Below the pieces are notes generated by a model. The model was not told the DNA's origin and ran no database searches. It saw only the letters and a program-made list of their open reading frames with translations. Positions 47,574 through 56,792 of a DNA stretch of 64,000 bases are shown one piece after another. Origin of the DNA: JAGVSR01 sp963750715 (GTDB lineage: Bacteria; Pseudomonadota; Alphaproteobacteria; Rhizobiales; Hyphomicrobiaceae); contig CAVVRP010000013.1 of NCBI GenBank assembly GCA_963750715.1, positions 121,124 through 185,123 of the forward strand. Reading direction: 5' to 3'. Position 1 is the first letter of the stretch, and each line of letters begins with the position of its first letter. A program made the translations under genes and the position numbers.

Positions 47574-49086
47574 CTCCACACTCGCGGCCCGGGACGGCGG
47601 TAGGGCGACCGGTGCACCCTCTTCGACCGGCGCTTCCAGTTCCACGACGCGGGACGAGGCAGGCTTCGAGCGGCTTTCCGTCGACATCTGCGTGATCGGC
47701 GCGGGTTCGGGCGGATTGTCGGTCGCGGCGGCGGCCGCATCGTTCGGGCAGAAAGTCGTTCTCATCGAGAAGCACAAGATGGGCGGCGACTGCCTGAACT
47801 ACGGCTGCGTGCCGTCGAAGGCGCTGATCGCGGCGGCGAGGCGGGCACACGCCATGCGCCACGCCACCCAATTCGGCATCAATTCCGTCGAGCCCGTGAT
47901 CGACCATGCCGCCGTCAACCGTCATGTGAAAGGCGTGATCGCCGCCATCGCGCCGAACGACTTCGTCGAGCGCTTCACCGGACTCGGCGTGCGCGTCATC
48001 CTTGCGGGCGGCCGCTTCATCGACAAGAAGACCGTCGAAGCGGGTGAATATCGCATTACCGCGCGCCGTTTCGTCGTGTCCACCGGATCCTCGCCGTTCG
48101 TGCCGCCCATTCCCGGATTGGACACGGTGCCTTACTTTACGAATGAAACGATCTTCGACAATACACAGCGGCTCGACCATCTGATTGTTGTCGGCGGCGG
48201 CCCCATTGGCATGGAAATGGCGCAGGCGCACCGGCGGCTCGGCAGCCGCGTCACGGTGCTGGAAGGCGTCAGCGCACTGGCCAAGGACGACCCGGAGCTG
48301 ACTGCGATCGTTCTGCATCACCTGCGAACGGAGGGCATCGACATCCGCGAAGGTTCGATGGTTAAGGCGGTGCGCGGCACCGCCGGCAAGATCGCGGTCG
48401 AGATCGAGAGCAACGGCGCGCAGGCCACCGTAGAAGGCAGCCACATTCTCGTCGCGGCAGGTCGACGTGCCAATGTTTCGGGATTGAATCTGGAGGCCGC
48501 ACGCATCAAATACGGCCCAGGCGGCATCGCTGTTGACAGCGGCCTGCGCACTTCGAACTCACGCGTATTTGCGATCGGCGATGTCACCGGCGGATTGCAG
48601 TTCACGCACGTCGCCAATTACCACGCCGGTATCGTCATCCGGCGAACCCTGTTCCGGATTCCGGCCAAAGTCGATACGCGCCTGATCCCGTGGGTGACCT
48701 ATACCGAGCCCGAACTTGCCCATGTCGGCTTGAGCGAGGCGCAGGCGGAGACACAGAAAATCGCTATCAACGTGCTGCGCTGGCCATTCCACGAGAACGA
48801 CCGCGCCCAGGCCGAGCGGTCGACCGAAGGCCACGTCAAGGTGATTACGAGTTGGAAGGGACACATCCTCGGCGCGACCATCGTCGGCGAACGGGCCGGC
48901 GAGATCATCCAGATGTGGTCGCTCGCGATTTCACAGGGCCTGAAGATCAAGGCCATGACCGGATGGATCTCCCCGTATCCGACCCTGAGCGAGGTCAACA
49001 AACGTGCGGCCTACCGCTTCTACGCTACCGCTCCGGCCAACCCGGTCGTGCGCAAAGTCATCGGTTGGCTTGCCAAATTGGGATGA
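47557..49086 (+). CDS. Pyridine nucleotide-disulfide oxidoreductase (mercuric-reductase-like)
   Basis: A 509-residue flavoprotein. FAD motif: VIGAGSGGLSVAAAAASFG; redox-active disulfide GGDCLNYGCVPSKALI; NAD motif VVGGGPIGMEMAQAHRRLG; second FAD motif VFAIGDVTGGLQFTHVA; C-terminal dimerisation domain with ISPYPTLSEVNKRAAYRFY instead of the HxH... ending of lipoamide dehydrogenases. No HMA domain or terminal CC pair, so not a classical MerA. The first 45 residues are a low-complexity extension. Often found beside TVP38 genes, as here; substrate unknown. Confidence 0.9.
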   Translation: MQQQANSTLAARDGGRATGAPSSTGASSSTTRDEAGFERLSVDICVIGAGSGGLSVAAAAASFGQKVVLIEKHKMGGDCLNYGCVPSKALIAAARRAHAMRHATQFGINSVEPVIDHAAVNRHVKGVIAAIAPNDFVERFTGLGVRVILAGGRFIDKKTVEAGEYRITARRFVVSTGSSPFVPPIPGLDTVPYFTNETIFDNTQRLDHLIVVGGGPIGMEMAQAHRRLGSRVTVLEGVSALAKDDPELTAIVLHHLRTEGIDIREGSMVKAVRGTAGKIAVEIESNGAQATVEGSHILVAAGRRANVSGLNLEAARIKYGPGGIAVDSGLRTSNSRVFAIGDVTGGLQFTHVANYHAGIVIRRTLFRIPAKVDTRLIPWVTYTEPELAHVGLSEAQAETQKIAINVLRWPFHENDRAQAERSTEGHVKVITSWKGHILGATIVGERAGEIIQMWSLAISQGLKIKAMTGWISPYPTLSEVNKRAAYRFYATAPANPVVRKVIGWLAKLG

Positions 49087-49204
49087 GTAACGGTGGGTGG
49101 GTCGTCGTGGCCCCGGCTCGAAGCTGACATTCGCGCCCTGAAATGCGACATTTGCATTACAATCGGCGGCTCATAGGATTGCGACCTAAGACGTGCCCCG
49201 CGAT

Positions 49205-50713
49205 ATGGAAGAACAGCCCGAAGGCGCCAAGGCCGCACCCGCCGCGTCCTGGAAACGCTTCATGCGCCTACCGCCGCCTCTGTCGGGCGGTTGGCTGCGA
49301 CTTGGGTTGCCGGCAAAACTTCTGGTTCTGACGGCCATCTTCGTGATGCTGGCGGAAATCCTGATCTTTCTGCCGTCCGTTTCGAACTTCCGCATCAACT
49401 GGCTGAACGACAGGCTGATGGCTGCGCAGGTTTCAGCGCTTGCCGCCGAGGCGGTACCCAGCCAGAGCGTGCCACCGGCATTGCGCAACGAACTTCTGCG
49501 TACGGCGCTTGTCCGCGCCATTGCCATTCGCCGGGGCGGAGCGCGCCGTCTGGTTCTGCCGCCGGTCCAAGAGCTTACAATTGACAGCCACTATGATCTT
49601 CGCGAGATCCCAAGATTATCGACCCGGCAGGCTCTGACGCAAAAACTGCAGCAGATTAACGATGCGGTGGCGGTGTTCTTCGCGCCCGACGACCGGACGA
49701 TCCGCGTTATTGGCCTCCTGGGTCCGCGCTTCGACGATACCATCGAGGTGGTGATGCCGGAGGAGCCGCTCCGGCGCGCGATGATGAAGTACGCGCAGAA
49801 CATTTTCTATCTGTCGATCATGATCGCGCTGATTACCGCCGCCCTCGTCTACTTCGCCATCAACAGTCTTCTGGTGAAGCCGATGCTGCGCATTTCGCGC
49901 AACATGGTGCAGTTCAGCGAAAACCCCGAGGACACGTCCCGCATCATCGTGCCATCGGGTCGTTTCGACGAGATCGGACGCGCGGAGTCGGAGCTGGCGC
50001 TGATGCAGCGGCAGCTGTCGCATCTGCTGCTGCAGAAAAACCGACTGGCGCAGTTGGGCCTCGCGGTCAGCAAAATCAATCATGACCTGCGTAACATGCT
50101 GGCCAACGCTCAGCTGATCTCCGACAGGCTGACGACCATTCCCGATCCCACGGTGCAGCGCTTCGCACCTAAGCTCATCGCCTCCCTCGACCGGGCCATC
50201 AACTTCTGCAACGACACGCTGGCCTTCGGACGCACCGAGGAGGCGGCGCCTCGGCGCGAGTTGCTGCGGCTGCAGCATCTCACTGATGAGGTTGCCGATA
50301 GCCTTGCACTGCCGCGCGATGGGATCATCGCCTGGGAAGTCGACATGGAGGATGGGCTGCGCATCGATGCCGATCGCGATCATCTTTTCCGTGTCTTGAG
50401 CAACCTCGTTCGCAACGCGGCCCAGGCGATCGAAGGACAGGACGAAGGCGCGCGCGGCACCATCCGGCTGAGTGCCCGGCGCGAAGGCCGCCGCGTTCTG
50501 GTCGAGGTCGCCGACGACGGACCCGGCGTGCCGGCTATGGCGCGGGAAAACCTGTTCAAGGCGTTCCAGGGCTCGACCAAGAAGGGCGGCACCGGCTTGG
50601 GGCTCGCCATAGCAGCCGAACTCGTCGCCGCGCACGGGGGACATTTGCAGCTGTTGGAAAGCGAGCGCGGCGCGGTGTTCCGCTTCGACATTCCCGACCG
50701 CACCCCGAAGTGA
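49205..50713 (+). CDS. Orphan sensor histidine kinase
   Basis: About 502 residues. A first helix (LLVLTAIFVMLAEILIFLP), a periplasmic sensor of about 150 residues, a second helix (YLSIMIALITAALVYFAI) and a HAMP domain (LLVKPMLRISRNMVQFSENP) precede the dimerisation His in VSKINHDLRNMLANAQ. ATP-binding boxes are NLVRNAAQAI (N), VADDGPGVP (G1) and GTGLGLAIAAELVAAHGG (G2). No response regulator is adjacent, so it is an orphan. GTG 49193 is an alternative start four codons upstream. Confidence 0.9.
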   Translation: MEEQPEGAKAAPAASWKRFMRLPPPLSGGWLRLGLPAKLLVLTAIFVMLAEILIFLPSVSNFRINWLNDRLMAAQVSALAAEAVPSQSVPPALRNELLRTALVRAIAIRRGGARRLVLPPVQELTIDSHYDLREIPRLSTRQALTQKLQQINDAVAVFFAPDDRTIRVIGLLGPRFDDTIEVVMPEEPLRRAMMKYAQNIFYLSIMIALITAALVYFAINSLLVKPMLRISRNMVQFSENPEDTSRIIVPSGRFDEIGRAESELALMQRQLSHLLLQKNRLAQLGLAVSKINHDLRNMLANAQLISDRLTTIPDPTVQRFAPKLIASLDRAINFCNDTLAFGRTEEAAPRRELLRLQHLTDEVADSLALPRDGIIAWEVDMEDGLRIDADRDHLFRVLSNLVRNAAQAIEGQDEGARGTIRLSARREGRRVLVEVADDGPGVPAMARENLFKAFQGSTKKGGTGLGLAIAAELVAAHGGHLQLLESERGAVFRFDIPDRTPK

Positions 50714-51043
50714 TTCCCGGCCTTGACGGGCCCAATGTCGGATGCAGAGCGAGATCCGGACTTGGTGTGCGTGCACCACGGATCGAGCCGGTAGCTCCCA
50801 GTTACCCCAACGACACCGATCCTGCCTGTTGCGTCGGGCTGGCATTTTCCTCGTCAGGGTGATGGGCTTTGCCGGTTCCGCGCCATGGGGTCTTCCAAAT
50901 GCGGCTTTCCGCCCGGATCCTGGTTCAGGACAGCCCCTTGCGCGGATGGCGTGCAGCGACTAGTAAGGGCGCTCTTGCCGGATCGCCCAACCCGGGCGCG
51001 CCGCGCGCGGCCCTGCCAGGTGGCCAGCATCAAGCAAGAAAAA
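50714..51043. other. Intergenic region upstream of tRNA-Arg
   Basis: About 330 bases after the kinase gene. No gene is supported; plus-strand frames here run into the tRNA and are artefacts. It should contain the tRNA promoter, but no clear box is identified. Confidence 0.45.
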
Positions 51044-51120
51044 GCGCCCGTAGCTCAGCTGGATAGAGCACCAGACTACGAATCTGGGGGTCGGAGGTTC
51101 GAATCCTTTCGGGCGCGCCA
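51044..51120 (+). tRNA. tRNA-Arg (anticodon ACG)
   Basis: A complete 77-base cloverleaf. Acceptor stem gcgcccg pairs with cgggcgc; D arm tagctcagctggatagagca; anticodon arm ccagactacgaatctgg with ACG in the loop; T arm ggaggttcgaatccttt; CCA is encoded. The change from core genes to accessory stress genes begins just after it, consistent with a tRNA insertion hot-spot, but no duplicate of its 3' end is seen in the window. Confidence 0.96.
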
Positions 51121-51569
51121 ACAGTTTCAATGAGTTAGCCTAAAATCCGAGATGAGCTGCGGTGGCCGTAGTGCCAATGCAGTGCCAATTGGTTGCAGGT
51201 CTCGGCTGCTCGTGACAACAGAACTCACCGTCCGATTGAGCCACACACGGCGCTGGCTATCCCTATCAAATGCATTGAGCGGTAGGCCGAGTTCACTGTG
51301 GGTGCTGGCGTCCCACAGGGACATCAAATCTTTAGTGAAGTCGAGGCCTGTCCCTGACCCGGGCTGGAAACGGCGGTTTCCGGTGGAACACGGCGAGACT
51401 CAGCGATGCTCAGAGAAACGGGCTCGAAAAACGCCATCCAATCCAACTCGAAGCGTGATATTTGCGAAGCACAATACTGTGCCTAGCGAACGACACCAAG
51501 TTGCTAGCTTTGCCAAGGCTGGCCGGTGTCACCACCACAGTTGAAATCCTGCCGCTTTGCGAGAGCGAA
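51121..51569. other. Region after tRNA, no gene recognised
   Basis: About 450 bases. A minus-strand frame (51127-51327) ends close to the tRNA, in the place where integrase genes often terminate, but its 66 residues show no recombinase motif. The near-repeat gtgccaatgcagtgccaattgg is seen at about 51171-51192. No function can be assigned. Confidence 0.35.
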
Positions 51570-52505
51570 ATGTCCCGGGCGAGGTCATCCTTGTTGTCAA
51601 TCTTGACTGTTGCGCTCTTCGCTTTCGTGGCGGCCGGTATGTGGATGTGGTCGCCGGACAAGTCCAGAAGTGAACTGGACACGAAGTATTTGAATGCGAC
51701 CTCCGGTTACTTCGATGTGGCAGACATCCAACTCCACGTACGCGACAGCGGTCCAACGTCAGCGCCGGCCGTCATCCTTCTACACGGATTGGGCTCAAGC
51801 CTGCACACCTGGGAGCCTTGGGCGCTGGCACTTGCGGATAAGTACCGGGTCATCCGCTATGACCTGCCGGGCTCTGGTTTAACCGGCGCCGATCCAAGCA
51901 GCAACTACACAGATGCTCGCGGCATGGAAGTTCTGGCTGCTCTCAGGGACAAACTCGCCATGGAACGAGCAGCCTCATTGGCAATTCCATGGGAGGCCGA
52001 CTCCGCGTGGAATTTTGCGGCAGAGTACCCAAGACGGGTTGAGAAGCTTGTCCTGATCTCGCCGGATGGGTTTGAAAGTCCCGGCTTTGAGTACGGAAAA
52101 GCACCTGTTGTTCCTGCCATGCTCAAAATGATGCGGTACGTCCTACCTAAAGCGATGCTGCGAACAAATCTTCAGCCAGCCTATGCGGATCCGTCTCGTT
52201 TGAGCGATGAGGCCTTGACCCGCTACCATGACCTCATGTTGGCACCTGGTGTTCGCGACGCCATGCTTGCTCGGATGGGGCAGACCGTGTTGGTGGAGCC
52301 CGAGCCCATATTGCGAAGCATCGAGGCGCCGGTCCTTGTACTTCGGGGCGAGAAAGATGCGATGATCCCGGTTTCCAATGCTGCCGATTATATCAAGTAC
52401 TTGCCGAACGCGACGCTCGTGACCCTGCCAGATCTTGGTCACGTTCCTCACGAGGAAGCGCCCGCTGCATCGCTGCCGCCTGTTCAGGCGTTCCTAGATC
52501 GGTGA
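51570..52505 (+). CDS. Alpha/beta hydrolase (nucleophile elbow hidden by compensating frameshifts)
   Basis: About 311 residues with an N-terminal membrane helix (LSILTVALFAFVAAGMWMW), oxyanion region ILLHGLGSSLHTWEPWA, DLPGSGLTGAD, and C-terminal acid and histidine segments VLVLRGEKDAMIPV and LPDLGHVPHEEAP. In frame, the nucleophile position reads LAIPWEADSAW, but bases 51980-51997 read GNSMGG in another frame. A missing base before and an extra base after would give ...GNSMGGDSAWNFAAEYP, the normal family sequence. It is therefore very probably an active serine hydrolase with two sequence errors. Substrate unknown. Confidence 0.85.
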   Translation: MSRARSSLLSILTVALFAFVAAGMWMWSPDKSRSELDTKYLNATSGYFDVADIQLHVRDSGPTSAPAVILLHGLGSSLHTWEPWALALADKYRVIRYDLPGSGLTGADPSSNYTDARGMEVLAALRDKLAMERAASLAIPWEADSAWNFAAEYPRRVEKLVLISPDGFESPGFEYGKAPVVPAMLKMMRYVLPKAMLRTNLQPAYADPSRLSDEALTRYHDLMLAPGVRDAMLARMGQTVLVEPEPILRSIEAPVLVLRGEKDAMIPVSNAADYIKYLPNATLVTLPDLGHVPHEEAPAASLPPVQAFLDR

Positions 52506-52882
52506 GTTGCAGGACTGGCAAAGTTGGTAGAACTGGACCGACCTTGGGTCCATGGCCGTCGGCGCACATAAGGCTCAGGCAAGTGATCCCGCATGCCAGA
52601 CAGCTCGTAGCGATTTTCAGAAACCAGTAGGATCGCTAGGAGCAGTCAGTAGCAAGTCTTCTCAAACTGAGCTTTGCAGTTGTCTCATGACCTTGGGACT
52701 TGGATCTATCTATTGTCAGTTCGTCGTTATCGCTGGCCAGTCGAGATGGTCCTCTTGCCGGTCGCGATGATCGGCTCTGGTGCACTGTTGGGCTATCAGA
52801 CGATTAGTCAGAGAAAGTCGCTAATCCCAAGAGCAAGATGCAGGCTCTCTCAGCTACTTAGTCGCAGATTGCAGACTTAGAC
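52506..52882. other. Convergent intergenic region, nothing recognised
   Basis: About 380 bases between the hydrolase and the minus-strand DUF1499 gene. A 68-codon plus-strand frame (52674-52880) has one hydrophobic stretch but no ribosome binding site or family match. Confidence 0.35.
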
Positions 52883-53401
52883 TTATTTGGACGCGCCAGC
52901 AGCGTTGGTGAGTTTTTCTAACCATCGCTCGATCCTCTGCCGGTTCACGCCGAGGTCACTCTCACCCAGTTGCGATCGCGAATAAATCGCGAGTGTCGAC
53001 TGGCCCGCGGGTTGGTCAAGAAAACGCACGACGACGGTGTCGGGAAACTGCATCAACCTGCTGCGCTGGATGTACCGATCGGTCAACACCTCGTCGTTTA
53101 AATCCACTTGCACAATCTCGACTTCTGACGAGATCACCTTTTCGAACGCGGCTCGAAGATTGCGCGCGCTGCTTTTGAAGAGGGGAGACGTTATATCGCT
53201 TTTTGCCTTGCACAGCCCCTGCGGGCAGGCCAGGGCATCATTGGGCGTGGCCCGCCGCTCCAACTGTTCAAATATTACCGAGCCCAGATCTGCAGGCCCA
53301 AACAGGCTCCAAATTCTTGCAGGTCCAAAGATCAGAAAAGCGCCAGCGATGAGTGCAACGACCGCTGCCAGGCTAGATCCAATGATGGTCCAAAAATTCA
53401 C
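52883..53401 (-). CDS. DUF1499 family membrane-anchored protein
   Basis: About 172 residues. Begins with an N-terminal helix (WTIIGSSLAAVVALIAGAFL), then the DUF1499 pattern: RRATPNDALACPQGLC, ITSPLFKSSARNLRAAFEKV, MQFPDTVVVRFLDQPAG, STLAIYSRSQLGESDLGVNR and RIERWLEKL. GTG at 53401 is chosen because ggaga lies 7 bases upstream and the helix then starts the protein; the frame is open to 53524. The family is common but uncharacterised. Confidence 0.82.
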   Translation of the reverse strand: MNFWTIIGSSLAAVVALIAGAFLIFGPARIWSLFGPADLGSVIFEQLERRATPNDALACPQGLCKAKSDITSPLFKSSARNLRAAFEKVISSEVEIVQVDLNDEVLTDRYIQRSRLMQFPDTVVVRFLDQPAGQSTLAIYSRSQLGESDLGVNRQRIERWLEKLTNAAGASK

Positions 53402-53603
53402 TATGGTTCTCCAATGGGCGTGACACCCCTGCTGAGGCCTTGCCGTTTGGCGCGCCCTGATTGTCGGGATTATGGCCGACTTAACAGTGGCAAACCCACG
53501 AAGTTTAGCCCAGAAGATCAGCACCCACCGGACGATGGCGATCAGGTGCCGTTGGGTTTTGATCCGATGAGTTCGGTAACGTGAAGAACCGCCTGCCGTC
53601 CAT

Positions 53604-54224
53604 CTATCGCAGTCGCATCAGAGCTCCTACCGTCTCCACCAGACGCGGCTCGTCGACGAAAGCTCGCCCGCCAACGAAAACGTTGACGGCTTTGTTGCGA
53701 GAGGCTTGGCGAATAGTTCGAATTTGCGAGGCCAGTTTTTCAGGCGCCGCAACGCTGGCAGCAGACAGTCCAATGATGTCGAACCACTGACCCGCCACTA
53801 GTTCGGTTATGTCTGTCGATTGAGTTCCGGCGGCCCGAGTCCAGACGCGCCATCCTTCACGTCTGAATTGCTCGGCGACCAGAGAAACGCCAAAGCTGTG
53901 CTGTTCTTCGGGTATGGGCATCAGGAGTGCGCGCCGGTTCGAAATGGGCTGGCGGCCATCGGACCAAAACTTTGCGCTGAAGCCGTGGACGATTAGCTGA
54001 AGGTGCCCGAACCCGCGCGTCACATCCATAAAGTCATTGATGTCTTCGTCCCAAAGCTCACCCAATCGACGCGCTGCCGGCGCGAGTAAGTCCTGGAAAA
54101 GCACCTCTACAGAGAAACCTTTGGCACGCATGTCTTCAAAATACGCGATCGATGAGGCTACGTCGCGTTTAATGACGATCTCTGCGAATTCGTCCACCCG
54201 CTGGCGGAGCCGCGTCTCAGTCAA
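53604..54224 (-). CDS. B12-binding domain protein (putative sensor/regulator)
   Basis: A 206-residue protein without a methyltransferase domain. An N-terminal four-helix cap resembles the B12-binding-2 domain (EVLFQDLLAPAARRLGELWD). The B12-binding Rossmann domain follows with EEQHSFGVSLVAEQFRREGW (DxHxxG-like, His present), DIIGLSAASVAAPEKLASQI and VNVFVGGRAFVDEP. Such stand-alone proteins include light-sensing partners of PpsR/AerR type regulators. No DNA-binding domain is seen and no partner gene is adjacent. Confidence 0.82.
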   Translation of the reverse strand: MTETRLRQRVDEFAEIVIKRDVASSIAYFEDMRAKGFSVEVLFQDLLAPAARRLGELWDEDINDFMDVTRGFGHLQLIVHGFSAKFWSDGRQPISNRRALLMPIPEEQHSFGVSLVAEQFRREGWRVWTRAAGTQSTDITELVAGQWFDIIGLSAASVAAPEKLASQIRTIRQASRNKAVNVFVGGRAFVDEPRLVETVGALMRLR

Positions 54225-54343
54225 ATCTCCAACGTCTGGTCTGGGAGGACGATGAGCCGGAAAAAGATTTGATTTACATCATGGCTGCGATGCATGCCTT
54301 AGTGTGAATATTATTTTAGTTTTTTTAATCTAGGAGCACGTCG

Positions 54344-54790
54344 ATGCAGAAAGTCGGATGTGGATTGCTTGCCACCGCTGCACTAATCGCCACCGCGATT
54401 TCGGCACAAGCGCAGGCTACAGACCCTGGAGTCGAATTGGCGTTCATGCCTAGCACCATGACCGTTACTCTGCTCAACGAGGGTGGCAAATATGTAACCG
54501 TCGATATGAAGCACATCCCGCAAGGAGGAACCTGCCGGATGGATAAGGATGCTGCGATCGCGCGGGTGGGCCCGGGTGCTAGCCCCGGAACGACGCGCGT
54601 TCGCTACGCGGCGGCCCAGGTGAGCACGGGTGGATGCCCGTTCTTGACGGCTTTCGATCTGCCCGATGCCGATTACGCCGCCGCCCGCGCAGCGTTTGTT
54701 CAGATGAAGGATGACGCCTGGAAGAAGGTAGATGAAATCAAGAAAGACCTCGGGGAAAAGTGGGGCGAGGTCACCGGGGCGAAAAAATAA
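54344..54790 (+). CDS. Small exported protein, unknown function
   Basis: A 148-residue protein with a signal peptide (GLLATAALIATAISAQAQAT). Two cysteines (GGTCRMDK and TGGCPFLT) may form a disulfide. The C-terminus is a Lys-rich amphipathic helix (KKVDEIKKDLGEKWGEVTG). ggag lies nine bases before the ATG. It is 62 bases upstream of csbD and probably co-transcribed, suggesting a general-stress context. No family recognised. Confidence 0.7.
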   Translation: MQKVGCGLLATAALIATAISAQAQATDPGVELAFMPSTMTVTLLNEGGKYVTVDMKHIPQGGTCRMDKDAAIARVGPGASPGTTRVRYAAAQVSTGGCPFLTAFDLPDADYAAARAAFVQMKDDAWKKVDEIKKDLGEKWGEVTGAKK

Positions 54791-54852
54791 CTCATGATTG
54801 CGCGGTGGATGAAGGCTCAACCGTGTTGTTTAGCAGCGGAAGGAGTTTCGCG

Positions 54853-55050
54853 ATGAATTGGGACCGCGTTGAAGGCAATTGGAAGCAGTTCGCTGGCAAG
54901 GTCAAGGAGAAGTGGGGGAAGCTCAACGATGATGACCTGACCACAATTACGGGTAAGCGCGAACAGCTCGAAGGCAAGATCCAGGAGCGCTACGGTTATG
55001 CGAAGGATCAGGTTAAAAAGGATGTCGACGATTGGTTGAACGGCATGTGA
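54853..55050 (+). CDS. CsbD family stress-response protein
   Basis: Sixty-five residues: MNWDRVEGNWKQFAGKVKEK, WGKLNDDDLTTITGKREQLE and YGYAKDQVKKDVDDWL, the complete CsbD pattern of small, hydrophilic, helical proteins induced by general stress. The start follows ggaaggag. A strong hairpin terminator lies at 55185-55225 downstream. Confidence 0.95.
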   Translation: MNWDRVEGNWKQFAGKVKEKWGKLNDDDLTTITGKREQLEGKIQERYGYAKDQVKKDVDDWLNGM

Positions 55051-55184
55051 GTTCAGAAGGGCGCCACAAACAACTTGGCCACGTGCACATGCTAAAGATC
55101 GACGGCGACGGCTTTCAGCCGGCTCGCCAGTCGCGTGGCGCCCGGGCAGAGTCGCTCGACGACCGCCCTCAGACTTGAAGCGCG

Positions 55185-55225
55185 ACAAGTAAGAAGGCCC
55201 CCGACATGGCGGCCTTCTTGCTTGT
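55185..55225. terminator. Strong hairpin downstream of csbD
   Basis: A 15-bp stem with one G-T wobble: acaagtaagaaggcc (55185-55199) pairs with ggccttcttgcttgt (55211-55225), with an 11-base loop. It ends the csbD transcript and may also serve the convergent zinc-ribbon gene. Confidence 0.8.
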
Positions 55226-55284
55226 ACTGATGACGCCACATCGATGATGGCACAACAATAGGTACTTCGGCTCACAGGATCGTC

Positions 55285-55518
55285 TCAGAGCCGGTCCTTG
55301 AGGCCCTTTACTCCATTTTTTTCCGCGCAGTGGTCACAGCAGAAAAACCGGCCATTAGCTTCCAGGCCATGACCGATAATACGGCATCCGCATCCGCTGC
55401 ATTTGGGCGCCATCGCTTGAATGGCGCACTCGAAACTATCGAATGTCATCGTCCGATTGCCCATCGTGACCTGAAACGCCTTATCGTAGTCGTTACCGCA
55501 GGTGTCACATTTGGCCAT
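55285..55518 (-). CDS. Small zinc-ribbon metal-binding protein
   Basis: Seventy-seven residues with nine cysteines and a histidine arranged as paired motifs: KCDTCGNDYDKAF, FECAIQAMAPKCSGCGCRII, GHG and FFCCDHCAEKNGVKG. The layout resembles small YHS-like or metallothionein-like proteins found with stress genes in Bradyrhizobium relatives. It probably binds Zn or another thiophilic metal structurally. Confidence 0.78.
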   Translation of the reverse strand: MAKCDTCGNDYDKAFQVTMGNRTMTFDSFECAIQAMAPKCSGCGCRIIGHGLEANGRFFCCDHCAEKNGVKGLKDRL

Positions 55519-55731
55519 TGAGCTCTGTTCTTTTTATGTATTTACCGCGCTCGGTGCGTGCACGGCGGAGTCAATCAAACCAGGGATCGCTCGGAAGGCA
55601 GGATTATGGAGATGCTCCGGGAGCTTCAAGATCAGGAGCTCCAGTCCAAAGCAGATGAGAACTGATGCCTAGGGGTCTAAAAGCGAGAAGCGGCCTACCG
55701 ACGTGATTGGAAAAGGCTAAACGACCTTCTT

Positions 55732-55815
55732 TCAACGCAGCACGCCCAAGAGATGCAAAATAATGATAACTCCGATGGGTACGCCAGCGAGCCAGAGTAT
55801 TAGATCACGACCCAT
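55732..55815 (-). CDS. 27-residue single-helix membrane protein
   Basis: Reads MGRDLILWLAGVPIGVIIIL then HLLGVLR, one hydrophobic helix. A textbook aaggag site lies 9 bases before the ATG (gtaaggagaactatt). I recall similar tiny proteins in related genomes. It lies 24 bases downstream of a larger membrane-protein gene on the same strand and may be co-transcribed. Role unknown. Confidence 0.7.
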   Translation of the reverse strand: MGRDLILWLAGVPIGVIIILHLLGVLR

Positions 55816-55839
55816 AATAGTTCTCCTTACATTCTCGAT

Positions 55840-56696
55840 TTATCGTGTCTTCACTTCACGCTTGCGAAAAAGTCCTAGTTTGGCAGGAATGTTGTGATCG
55901 CGATGGTGGCCGCCGCGTTGAGCGGCATACCAACTAGCCGCTAAGCCAAACAGCAGCGCTGTCGTAGTCACAAGGCCCACCAATACAACCGTCTTTCGCG
56001 CCTGATCGATTGCGCGATTGGCTTCAGCATAAACAACATCTACCCGCTTTTCGGCCTCCGCTGGAGACACTCCAGCGCGAAGCGCGACAATCTGAGTAAG
56101 ATAGGCTCGATCGGCGGTAGTGAGTTGGCCACTAGAGATCGAGGAAACCAACACCGTGTTACCTCCTCCCTCAAGTCGGCGCTAGCCGGCTGCCCAGTTG
56201 TTGCTGATGTGCCTTGTGAGCTGCGCAGCATGACATCGAGTGGTGAGGCGAGCACCGAGCCCCTTTCAGAGGAGTAAACGGATGCCTTTCCAACCTGCGC
56301 GCCAACCAGGGTCGTCGTCGCCCCGGCGATGGAAGCAAGCAGCCCGCCTATGAGAATGCTCAGGGACCACGCCAGAAACCCATGAACTCCGTCTCTGAAT
56401 TCAACCTCATCTGGATTTCCCTCACCCCAGGTTAGGCGCATTCTCCCGGCGATGTACCCGCCCACAAGAAACGAGCCAATGGTGACAACGAGCGCCCACC
56501 ACGTCGCCACCGTCGCTGCCGATTTTCCGAAGGACTGTGACGGGTAGGGTGAGACGAGAGACAGGCCAATTGCCGCTCCGGCGGTCAAGAGCACAAAGGA
56601 CAAGGCGGCGGCCGCGACTGCGCCAGCAAAGATTGGACCCCAATCCACGTAGCTTGTTCCTGCTCGCGCAGGAGTCGTCGTAGGACCATTAGCCAT
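55840..56696 (-). CDS. Multi-helix membrane protein (frameshift)
   Basis: The N-terminal frame (from 56696, after aggagag) has four hydrophobic segments: FAGAVAAAALSFVLLTAGAA, ATWWALVVTIGSFLVGGYIA, FLAWSLSILIGGLLASIAGA. After a one-base shift near 56155 the sequence continues LTTADRAYLTQIVALRAGVS, AEANRAIDQARKTVVLVGLV and ends in a fifth helix and a basic tail at 55840. The TYLTQIVA...GVSPAEAEKRV stretch is common to small alphaproteobacterial membrane proteins. Function unknown. Confidence 0.72.
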
Positions 56697-56717
56697 AGTG
56701 CGAACTCTCCTTTTGGT

Positions 56718-56792
56718 CTACCGGAGGCCAAGAAGCCCCAAGATAAATAGCACTACGACCACGAGCCCAATGAGATAGATTATCTCGTGCAT
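56718..56792 (-). CDS. 24-residue single-helix membrane protein
   Basis: Reads MHEIIYLIGLVVVVLFILGL then LGLR. A gaggtc site precedes the ATG. It sits 21 bases upstream of the multi-helix membrane gene on the same strand, so the two are probably one operon with the 27-residue protein. Confidence 0.68.
   Translation of the reverse strand: MHEIIYLIGLVVVVLFILGLLGLR

Noticed and set aside
47557..49086. Classical mercuric reductase (MerA)
   Set aside because: The N-terminal HMA domain and the C-terminal vicinal cysteines are absent, and no mer genes are nearby.
49616..50845. 409-codon minus-strand frame
   Set aside because: Antisense of the sensor kinase, which has all H, N and G boxes.
50885..51133. 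Plus-strand frame containing VAQLDRAPDYESGGRRFESF
   Set aside because: This peptide is a translation of the tRNA-Arg gene itself, a well-known annotation artefact.
51127..51327. Minus-strand frame ending next to the tRNA as an integrase remnant
   Set aside because: Position is suggestive but the 66 residues contain no tyrosine-recombinase motif.
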